The notes under the pieces were generated by a model, which did no database searches, was not told the DNA's origin, and saw only the letters and a list, made by a program, of their open reading frames with translations. From positions 1 to 6,445 of the forward strand of contig CAMFLN010000192.1 of the NCBI GenBank assembly GCA_945957305.1: a stretch of 6,445 nucleotides of DNA, given 5' to 3'. Of this stretch, positions 1-5,176 are shown one piece after another. The DNA is from an uncultured Planctomycetaceae bacterium (GTDB lineage Bacteria; Planctomycetota; Planctomycetia; Pirellulales; JACPPG01). Each line of letters starts with the position of its first letter. Position 1 is the stretch's first letter. Made by a program: the position numbers and the translations under genes.

Positions 1-395
1 CCTCCGCCGCGGCCCGTTTTTCGCAGACGTGTGGCGAGCAGAAAGGTGACGATCTCGGTATTCATTCCTGCCGAGGGGGGGCCCGAGGTCAGTTCGCGCA
101 GGTCGCTGGCTTCAAAGCCGGTCTCTTCGAGCAATTCGCGGCGAGCTGCCGATTCGATGGTTTCATCCTTGTCGGTTGCCTGGTCACCGATCAGGCCGGC
201 CGGCAATTCCACGACGCGGGCGCTGACCGGAATGCGATATTGCTCGATCAGCACCAGACAGCCCTCAGGCGTAATGGGCACCAAAACGACGGCGCCTGGC
301 GAATTCGTCCGCCGTGTGTACTCCCAATGCCCGACGCGTACGAGCTCGAGAAACTCACCGACTGCCAACGACCGTGGGGTGTTTTGCTCGCTCAT
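1..395 (-). CDS. NUDIX hydrolase, ADP-ribose pyrophosphatase-like (3' end cut by window edge)
   Basis: The reading frame runs off the left edge; 131 codons are visible from the ATG at 395. Residues 63-70 read ELPAGLIG, followed at 78-94 by a NUDIX box core with E78, then RELLEETGF at 86-94. This supplies the REXXEE glutamates that bind the catalytic metal. The stretch SAGMNTEIVTFLLA (108-121) matches the conserved segment after the box in ADP-ribose pyrophosphatases. Enzymes of this group hydrolyse ADP-ribose or related nucleoside diphosphate derivatives to AMP and a sugar phosphate in the cytoplasm; the exact substrate cannot be read from the sequence. One oddity is that the glycine before E78 is seven residues away instead of the canonical five. 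An in-frame ATG at 407 is an alternative start; neither has a clear Shine-Dalgarno site. The gene is divergent from the sialidase-like gene. Family is confident, substrate is not. Confidence 0.88.
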   Translation of the reverse strand, partial: MSEQNTPRSLAVGEFLELVRVGHWEYTRRTNSPGAVVLVPITPEGCLVLIEQYRIPVSARVVELPAGLIGDQATDKDETIESAARRELLEETGFEASDLRELTSGPPSAGMNTEIVTFLLATRLRKTGRGG

Positions 396-411
396 TGCAG
401 CAGGCATTTTT

Positions 412-477
412 GCCAGAAATGGCCCAGGAAAAGGTTCGCCTGACGCGGTTCGCATTTCCAGAACGCACTTTTCTGGC
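412..477 (-). promoter_or_regulatory. CCAGAA/TTCTGG inverted repeat cluster in the NUDIX leader
   Basis: Three copies of one hexamer lie just upstream of the NUDIX start. CCAGAA occurs on the plus strand at 413-418 and 458-463, and its complement TTCTGG at 471-476. Read on the minus strand, the arm at 477-471 can form a hairpin with 463-458 (6 bp, 7-nt loop) or a longer-range 7-bp pair with 418-412, which sits directly before the candidate starts at 407 and 395. The same block has GGTTCGC repeated at 433-439 and 447-453. This could be an operator or a leader structure; function is inferred from position only. Confidence 0.3.
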
Positions 478-538
478 GACATCGCGACGGGTTCAACCGG
501 AAGTATAGCGTGTGAGTCCAATTTGCGCCGACACAAAG

Positions 539-567
539 TTGACAGCCGGCGCCAGCGTATCCACACT
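539..567 (+). promoter_or_regulatory. Candidate sigma-70-type promoter of the sialidase-like gene
   Basis: A perfect -35 hexamer TTGACA lies at 539-544. After a 17-nt spacer comes CACACT at 562-567, which keeps only three of six -10 consensus bases (A2, A4, T6). The expected transcription start is near 575, leaving a leader of about 35 nt before the ATG at 611. The good -35 and exact spacing argue for it; the weak -10 argues against. Planctomycete promoters are poorly characterised, so this is tentative. In the same region the minus strand has TATACT at 507-502, a good -10-like hexamer for the NUDIX gene but without a matching -35. Confidence 0.35.
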
Positions 568-610
568 ACCGAATTAACCGCTCGCCCCACCCTCCCAGGT
601 TTGTTGCACC

Positions 611-1834
611 ATGAAGACGCGCCGCCGCAATGGCATTTCTCCTCTGGCCATGATGGTTTCCCTCGTTGTCGCCTTGCTCGTGTGCCTGTCACACTCCGTG
701 GCGGAGGAACCAACGTATCGCGAATCGCTGGTGTTTCCGCTTCATCCGCAGCACAACCATGCCCCTGGCATCGTCGAATGCCCCAATGGCGATCTGATCG
801 TCAGTTGGTACCGCGGATCGGGCGAGCGCTCGGCCGATGACGTGGCCGTCTACGGGGCACGGCAGCGCACAGGTACCAACACCTGGAGCGACGCGTTCCT
901 GATGGTCGACACGCCGGGCTTTCCGGATTGCAACACGACCATGATGATCGATGCGCAGAAAAAACTGTGGCTGTTCTGGCCGATCGTGCTCGCTAACAGT
1001 TGGGAATCGTGCCTGACCGAGTACCTGGTTTCGTCCGATTACGAGAAGGACGGCCCGCCACAATGGGAGCGGCAGGGCATCATCCCGCTGATTCCGCCCC
1101 GCTTCGTCGAAAAGATGACCAAAACGCTCGACGAATTGGGGGCCGAAAAAGAAAACGCCCATGTCAAAGCCAAGGTCTTTGTCGAGCATGTGCGCGAAGG
1201 GCTCAAAGACAAGCTTTCCCATCGACTCGGGTGGCAGCCGCGCTGCAAACCGACGGTGCTGCCGAGCGGCCGGATCCTGTTGCCGCTGTATACCGACACG
1301 TATTCGGTTTCGGTAATGGCGATCAGCGACGACGGCGGCCGCACCTGGCACGCCAGCGAACCGGTCTGCGGCTTTGGCAATATCCAGCCGGCTGTGCTGC
1401 GGCGCAACGACGGTTCGTTGGTCGCCTACATGCGCGAAAATGGCGTGCTCGACAAGATTCGCGTGAGCGAGTCGCGCGATGATGGCGAAACCTGGGGCCC
1501 GGTCGGCACAGCCGATCTGCCGAACCCCGGCGCGGGAATCGATGGCGTGCGACTCTCAAACGGACATTGGCTGTTGATCTACAACGACACGGTGAAAGGG
1601 CGCAACAGCTTGGCGGTTTCGATCTCGGAGGATGAAGGGCGCACCTGGCCTATCACGCGGCACTTGGAAAAGCACGCTGACGGCAGCTATCACTATCCGG
1701 CCGTGATTCAAGGGGCGGACGGCACGATCCACTTTATCTACAGTTACTTCGTGAAGGGGGGCAAAAGCATGAAGCATGTCGCCGCCAACGAAGCGTGGGT
1801 CCGCCAAGGAGATGCGACCGCGACGACGAAGTAA
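611..1834 (+). CDS. Secreted sialidase-like BNR (Asp-box) beta-propeller protein
   Basis: The 407-residue product starts with a Sec signal peptide: Arg-rich residues 2-6, a hydrophobic core at about 12-27, and likely cleavage after SVA at 29-31. The rest matches the BNR_2 / exo-alpha-sialidase fold (PF13088 type). Three Asp boxes are visible: SDDGGRTW (239-246), SRDDGETW (288-295) and SEDEGRTW (339-346). Other family landmarks are the first blade HNHAPGIVECPNGDLIVSWY (48-67), GNIQPAVL (256-263), LPNPGAGIDGVRL (303-315) and YHYPAVIQ (360-367). Candidate substrate-binding arginines are R68, R211 and R275 (inferred by position). A charged, probably helical insert at about 160-205 separates the first and second halves. 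The family cleaves terminal sialic acids, but many planctomycete members have unproven substrates, so the sialidase activity is not certain. The protein is exported, to the periplasm or beyond. The gene is monocistronic and divergent from NUDIX; AGG at 597-599 is at best a weak ribosome binding site. Confidence 0.9.
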   Translation: MKTRRRNGISPLAMMVSLVVALLVCLSHSVAEEPTYRESLVFPLHPQHNHAPGIVECPNGDLIVSWYRGSGERSADDVAVYGARQRTGTNTWSDAFLMVDTPGFPDCNTTMMIDAQKKLWLFWPIVLANSWESCLTEYLVSSDYEKDGPPQWERQGIIPLIPPRFVEKMTKTLDELGAEKENAHVKAKVFVEHVREGLKDKLSHRLGWQPRCKPTVLPSGRILLPLYTDTYSVSVMAISDDGGRTWHASEPVCGFGNIQPAVLRRNDGSLVAYMRENGVLDKIRVSESRDDGETWGPVGTADLPNPGAGIDGVRLSNGHWLLIYNDTVKGRNSLAVSISEDEGRTWPITRHLEKHADGSYHYPAVIQGADGTIHFIYSYFVKGGKSMKHVAANEAWVRQGDATATTK

Positions 1835-1880
1835 CCCGCCGGCGCTGATGGCGGCGCGATGACCGCGAGCCCGACAGTGG

Positions 1881-1912
1881 TTGAGCTCAAAGGCGATTTT
1901 TTGTGGTCGCCT
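1881..1912. other. Adjacent palindrome and stem-loop in the intergenic gap after the sialidase-like gene
   Basis: The 212 bp between the sialidase-like gene and the Tyr-rich gene hold no convincing ORF. They contain a perfect 10-bp palindrome, TTGAGCTCAA (1881-1890), directly abutting a 6-bp stem AGGCGA/TCGCCT (1891-1896 with 1907-1912) around a 10-nt loop starting with six T. Because the T run is in the loop and not after the stem, this is not a standard intrinsic terminator. A small GC stem, CCGCC/GGCGG, follows the sialidase stop (within 1835-1855), also without a T run. Either could contribute to transcript ends, or the palindrome could be a protein-binding site. Confidence 0.25.
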
Positions 1913-2033
1913 GGCGGTCGGAAGGCCGATGGGAACTCTAGGCCCTTAAACTTTGCGCGACCGTTCTACGTCGCACCGACGCTAGCAGGTTGCGTCCGGG
2001 CCGAAAGCTTCGCACTGACCCGTTTCCCGCAAC

Positions 2034-2039
2034 GAAGGA
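2034..2039 (+). promoter_or_regulatory. Ribosome binding site deciding the GTG start of the Tyr-rich gene
   Basis: GAAGGA sits 7 nt before the GTG at 2047. It favours this GTG over an in-frame TTG at 1990. The peptide from 2047 begins directly with a signal sequence, which agrees. Most other genes in the window lack such a site. Confidence 0.8.
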
Positions 2040-2046
2040 ACGTGCT

Positions 2047-2433
2047 GTGAAACGTATTGCTGCCGCGCTTATCGCGTTCGCCGGCTTGATTTCGATCACT
2101 ACGCCAGACGCCCAGGCCGACTACACCTACGGGAATTTCGGGCCGGGTTACCCCTACTACTCACGGTGGCGTCCCTGGTGGGGTGGCCTCCACGGCTGGG
2201 GCTCGTACCACGGTTGCTCGGCGTACCCTGCCTACCCGTGTGCGCCTACTTCCGGATATCGACATCGTCCGGGGCTCTTTCCCCCGTCGTCCTCGTACTA
2301 CGGCTACCCCGACTACCAAGGGGGATACGCGCAATATCCGCGCGAATTCATCTACGATTGGCAGCCTGACGAGGGTGATGAACAGCCGACGCGCCCTGGC
2401 GTGCAAGGGCAATTCGATCCTGAGCGGCAATAG
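2047..2433 (+). CDS. Small secreted Tyr/Gly/Pro-rich protein of unknown function
   Basis: The product is 128 residues. A signal peptide covers 1-24 (KR at 2-3, hydrophobic 4-17, cleavage after AQA at 22-24). The mature 104 residues are low in complexity: 16 Tyr, 16 Gly, 15 Pro and 5 Trp. Examples are GPGYPYYSRW, AYPAYP, and SYYGYPDYQGGYAQYP. Two cysteines flank the AYPAYP stretch and could form a disulfide. The C-terminal 25 residues are acidic and polar instead. I recognise no domain. Similar Tyr/Gly-rich exported proteins occur in planctomycetes and are usually annotated hypothetical; a structural, envelope or surface role is only a guess. The GTG start is supported by GAAGGA at 2034-2039. 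The gene is convergent with the FAD dehydrogenase, only 26 bp away, and no T-tailed terminator lies in that gap. The exported start and strong ribosome site make it a real gene. Confidence 0.8.
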   Translation: MKRIAAALIAFAGLISITTPDAQADYTYGNFGPGYPYYSRWRPWWGGLHGWGSYHGCSAYPAYPCAPTSGYRHRPGLFPPSSSYYGYPDYQGGYAQYPREFIYDWQPDEGDEQPTRPGVQGQFDPERQ

Positions 2434-2459
2434 CGCCGGCCGGACGTAATTGCCTCGTC

Positions 2460-4070
2460 CTAGCGCGGTTCAAGCGGCGCGTATCGCGCCATAATGGCCT
2501 TGGCGGCACGCAGCCCGTCGAGGGCGGCACTGATAATTCCGCCGGCGTAACCTGCTCCTTCGCCGATGGGGTAGAGTCCCGCCACGCCGACGCTTTCCAG
2601 CGTTTCTTCGTGACGCGGAAAGCGCACCGGCGAGCTGCCGCGAGCCTCGGGGGCGACGAGCGTGGCGTTGGCGAGAAACCTCCCGCGCCAACGACGATCC
2701 AAGAGCGGCAGCCCGCTGTGCAACGCCGTTAGAACCGCCGGCGGCACCAGCGAGTTGATTTCACCCGGCAGCAAGGCGCGGGGGAAACTCGAGGGAATCG
2801 CGCCTCGGCTCGCCCTTCCCTTCAAGAAATCGCCGGCCCACTGAATCGGGCAGGAATATTCGCCGCGGGCGAGTTCGAAGGCGCGGGCTTCGAATTTTCT
2901 CTGCAGGGCCACGCCCGCCAGCGGATGCGCCGAACCGAAATCACGCGGTTCGAGCGTGACCATCATGCCGCTGTTGGCATAGGGCGAAGCGCGCCGTGAC
3001 AGGCTCATGCCATTGGTGCAGAAGTGTCCCGGCTCCGACACGCTGGGAATCACTTGCCCGCCTGCGCACATGCAGAAGCTGAACAGGTTGATATCCCCCC
3101 GCGCCACCAGGCTGTAGTCCGCCGCGCCCAAGCGTGCTTCCAACCGCGCGTCGCCGTACTGGGCGCGATTGACTTGTTCTTGCGGCTGTTCGATGCGCAC
3201 CCCGAACTGAAACGGCTTTTGCACCATCGGCACGCCACGGGCGTGCAGCATCTCGTACGTGTCGCGCGCGCTATGGCCAATCGCCAGCACCAGCAGCGAG
3301 CAGTTGATTTGCCCCGCAGACGTCATCACACCCCGTAGTCGATTATCGGCGAGCTCCAAATCTTCGAGCCGACATTGAAAACGGAATTCGCCGCCGGCCG
3401 CCACAATGCGCTGCCGCAATGCCTTTACGACCGCGGGCAGTCGGTTGCTTCCCAGGTGCGGCCGGTGTTCGTAGAGGATCTCTGGCTTCCCCTTGCAGTC
3501 CGCAAACAACTGCAGGATGCGCTGCACGTCAGGCCCTGCTGCGCGGCAGGTCAGTTTGCCGTCGCTGAAGGTCCCGGCTCCCCCTTCGCCGAACAGGTAG
3601 TTGCTTTCTGGATCGAGGGGGCCGCCCGAATCGAAGGCTTGCACGTCGCGCACCCGCGTGGCGACCGGCTGGCCGCGTTCGAGCACCAGCGGACGGTAGC
3701 CCGCGGCGGCCAGGAAGTAGGCCGCGGCCAGTCCGGCCGGGCCGCTCCCGACGACGACCGGGCGTTCGTGCAGGCGTTCGGACCCCGGCGTCGGCAGGAT
3801 AAAGGGGGTGTCGTGAAAGAGTTCGACCGAGACCTCGGAGCGACCACGCGAGGCACGGGCGATCAGCTGCTGTTCGTCCGCAGCCACACTCACCTCGGTC
3901 GCGTAGACGAAGCGCAGATCGGCCTTGTTGCGCGCGTCGAGGCTTTTGCGCAGGATCCGCCAGCGTTCTATATCCCCGGCGCGCAGTCCCAGCGCACGAG
4001 CGGCATGCTCGACGAGCGATTGCTCGCTCTCATCGATCCCCAGGCGAATGTTGGAAAGGCGAATCGACAC
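2460..4070 (-). CDS. FAD-dependent dehydrogenase, COG2509 type
   Basis: With the GTG start at 4070 the product has 536 residues, the usual length for the COG2509 family. The N-terminal domain of about 100 residues (SIRLSNIRLGIDESE onward, with SLDARNKADLRFVY) is the one typical of these proteins. A dinucleotide-binding GxGxxG motif follows, VVVGSGPAGLAAAYFLA, with GSGPAG at 108-113 and LVLERG closing the Rossmann unit. Further family landmarks are FGEGGAGTFSDGKL (160-173), AIGHSARDTY (263-272), FCMCAGGQVIPS (332-343) and the C-terminal FAD-contact segment YPIGEGAGYAGGIISAALDG (500-519). It is a cytoplasmic flavoprotein whose physiological substrate is not known. A longer reading begins at a TTG at 4145, but that start lies just after the terminator T run of the upstream gene, and the extra residues lack family character; so 4070 is preferred. 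No Shine-Dalgarno site is visible. It does not share a transcript with the cold-shock gene if that terminator works. Confidence 0.9.
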   Translation of the reverse strand: MSIRLSNIRLGIDESEQSLVEHAARALGLRAGDIERWRILRKSLDARNKADLRFVYATEVSVAADEQQLIARASRGRSEVSVELFHDTPFILPTPGSERLHERPVVVGSGPAGLAAAYFLAAAGYRPLVLERGQPVATRVRDVQAFDSGGPLDPESNYLFGEGGAGTFSDGKLTCRAAGPDVQRILQLFADCKGKPEILYEHRPHLGSNRLPAVVKALRQRIVAAGGEFRFQCRLEDLELADNRLRGVMTSAGQINCSLLVLAIGHSARDTYEMLHARGVPMVQKPFQFGVRIEQPQEQVNRAQYGDARLEARLGAADYSLVARGDINLFSFCMCAGGQVIPSVSEPGHFCTNGMSLSRRASPYANSGMMVTLEPRDFGSAHPLAGVALQRKFEARAFELARGEYSCPIQWAGDFLKGRASRGAIPSSFPRALLPGEINSLVPPAVLTALHSGLPLLDRRWRGRFLANATLVAPEARGSSPVRFPRHEETLESVGVAGLYPIGEGAGYAGGIISAALDGLRAAKAIMARYAPLEPR

Positions 4071-4160
4071 AATGGGTGGGTCCAAGGGGAATAAACGCAG
4101 CAGCCGCGCTGCGCCACTTCCCCGATAATACGACCGACGCGGCAAGTCGTCAGGGGGCGC

Positions 4161-4194
4161 AAAAAAACGAGCGGCCTCGTACGAACGAGGCCGC
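4161..4194 (-). terminator. Intrinsic terminator of the cold-shock gene
   Basis: Read on the minus strand, GCGGCCTCGT (4194-4185) pairs perfectly with ACGAGGCCGC (4180-4171) around a TCGT loop. After TCG, seven consecutive T follow (4167-4161). It lies 62 nt after the cold-shock stop codon. The same 3' region has a smaller hairpin, CTGCGT/ACGCAG, at 4216-4229. On the plus strand the large stem is not followed by a T run, so the terminator is directional. Confidence 0.92.
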
Positions 4195-4256
4195 CCTTTG
4201 GCAGATGTTAGCTTGCTGCGTAAACGCAGAGGATATTCGTCGACGGTCGCGGGCCG

Positions 4257-4469
4257 TTAGGCGGGCGACACCGACGCGGCACGCGGGCCCTTGCCCTTGG
4301 GGCCGCCGTTCGAGTCGACCGTGTACTCGACGCTCTGACCTTCGGTCAGGTTGTCGAACTGGCGATCAGCCACACTCGAGTGGTGGAAGAAAACGTCCGC
4401 CCCGTCCGCGCCCTGAATGAACCCGAACCCCTTGTCATGAACCAGCTTCTTGATCGTACCCGACGGCAT
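4257..4469 (-). CDS. Cold-shock domain protein (CspA family)
   Basis: The 70-residue product is a single cold-shock domain, a five-stranded OB fold that binds single-stranded RNA or DNA. It is a cytoplasmic RNA chaperone. RNP1 is KGFGFI at 13-18 and RNP2 is VFFHHS at 26-31; the start PSGTIKKLVHDKGFGFI and the later LTEGQSVEYTVDSNGGPKG are typical. The C-terminal tail (PRAASVSPA) is short. The ATG at 4469 is chosen because AAGGAG at 4483-4478 lies 8 nt before it. An in-frame GTG at 4478 overlaps that ribosome site and would add only three residues. The gene is alone in its unit, ending at the terminator at 4194-4161. The sequence does not tell whether it is cold-induced or constitutive. Family assignment is firm; which paralogue it is cannot be said. 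Confidence 0.96.
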   Translation of the reverse strand: MPSGTIKKLVHDKGFGFIQGADGADVFFHHSSVADRQFDNLTEGQSVEYTVDSNGGPKGKGPRAASVSPA

Positions 4470-4477
4470 ACTCGCCA

Positions 4478-4483
4478 CTCCTT
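4478..4483 (-). promoter_or_regulatory. Ribosome binding site of the cold-shock gene
   Basis: AAGGAG on the minus strand lies 8 nt upstream of the ATG at 4469. It is one of only two strong Shine-Dalgarno sites in the window and excludes the overlapping GTG at 4478 as the start. Confidence 0.88.
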
Positions 4484-4509
4484 ATCACTCGAAACGACAA
4501 AACTTGCGA

Positions 4510-4529
4510 CGGAGAATCGACGATCTCCG
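4510..4529 (-). other. Stem-loop in the probable cold-shock 5' leader
   Basis: CGGAGA (4510-4515) and TCTCCG (4524-4529) form a 6-bp stem with an 8-nt loop, about 40 nt upstream of the cold-shock ATG. Cold-shock mRNAs in other bacteria often have long structured leaders that control translation, so the position is suggestive. No clear promoter was found upstream, so whether this is transcribed is inferred. Hexamers such as TTGAAA or CATACT occur on the minus strand at about 4560-4580 and 4540, but are not properly spaced. Confidence 0.25.
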
Positions 4530-5038
4530 ACGCCAAACAAGTATGCGCTCTTCGCACAGACGAGGAGCCACATACTTTCAACGTAATTGCTAACGCGCGT
4601 TGAGAAGGCTCCGGGTGCATGTGCAGTCTGATCTGCGTGCTTGCACTAGAGCGTCTCGGCGCAAATCCACTTGGCGAGGAACCGTTGCAGGCGGTTGAGC
4701 GACACGGCAGATTGGCAACGCGTGAGCCGGTTAGATTACGGCAAATTCTGGTTGCCCGCAACCCTTTTTGACTACCTTTTACTCCAGCCCGCAGGTGTCC
4801 ATTTGTCGGACGATCCCCTGTTCCCCGCAACGGTTTGCGTCCAAACCAGAGCGTCTTCTCCGTTAAGGAGTCTCGGGTCACATGGGGGGGGCGATTGGGT
4901 CGGCGAAACCTTGCCGGATACGGTGATTCTCCGACCGCTGGAACTCTCGCTTGCGCCAGCAACGGCACCGGGATAGGGCCCCGTTTCTGGCGGTAACGTT
5001 GCTCTGTTTTCTCCAGCCTGACGCCCGCAAAAGATTGC
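4530..5038. other. Gene-free stretch between the cold-shock and DUF1207 genes
   Basis: No reading frame here has protein-like composition; the open frames are rich in Arg, Ser and Pro and match nothing I know. Small elements visible are a perfect 10-bp palindrome AACGCGCGTT (4592-4601), a stem AACCG/CGGTT (4680-4696), and a terminator-like hairpin on the plus strand, GGTTG/CAACC (4750-4754 with 4759-4763) followed by CTTTTT up to 4769. There is no plus-strand gene before that hairpin to terminate. I see no tRNA, RNase P, SRP or tmRNA signature. Confidence 0.5.
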
Positions 5039-5114
5039 CGTGGAATCATTGTTTTCCACGTGCGGAGTGTGTGGCGAAGTTGCCGATGATGCGTGTGGCA
5101 ACGTTTGTTCCACG
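5039..5114 (+). promoter_or_regulatory. Leader of the DUF1207 gene with alternative pairing potential
   Basis: CGTGGAA (5039-5045) is complementary to TTCCACG, which occurs twice: at 5054-5060, giving a 7-bp hairpin with an 8-nt loop, and again at 5108-5114. The second pairing would enclose another perfect stem, GTTGCC/GGCAAC (5079-5084 with 5097-5102). The two pairings of the first arm exclude each other. The block ends about 62 nt before the ATG at 5177. It may be an RNA switch or attenuator-like leader, a protein-binding site, or chance; transcription of this region is assumed. Confidence 0.3.
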
Positions 5115-5176
5115 ACCCATCCCGCCCCAACGCGATCAGGCCGATTCCCGCCGGCCGAGTCGCCCCCGCTCCACCG

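Noticed and set aside
490..499. GGTTCAACC-like stretch resembling a tRNA T arm
   Set aside because: No acceptor, D-arm or anticodon-arm pairing could be found upstream at tRNA spacing.
31..840. Long plus-strand open frame (269 codons) across the NUDIX gene and intergenic region
   Set aside because: It is antisense to NUDIX, overlaps the sialidase-like gene in another frame, and its product is Arg/Ser/Thr-rich without recognisable domains.
1836..1855. Small GC hairpin after the sialidase-like stop as a terminator
   Set aside because: The stem is only 5 bp and there is no T run; such stems are frequent by chance at this base composition.
1859..2050. 63-codon frame between the sialidase-like and Tyr-rich genes
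   Set aside because: No ribosome binding site, no known similarity, and it covers the palindrome and stem-loop and overlaps the next start.
2434..2459. CCGGCCGG self-complementary bases between the convergent stops as a terminator
   Set aside because: Too short to form a looped stem and no T run on either strand.
3375..4094. 239-codon plus-strand open frame opposite the FAD dehydrogenase
   Set aside because: It is a high-GC shadow of a clearly coding strand; the COG2509 motifs lie on the minus strand.
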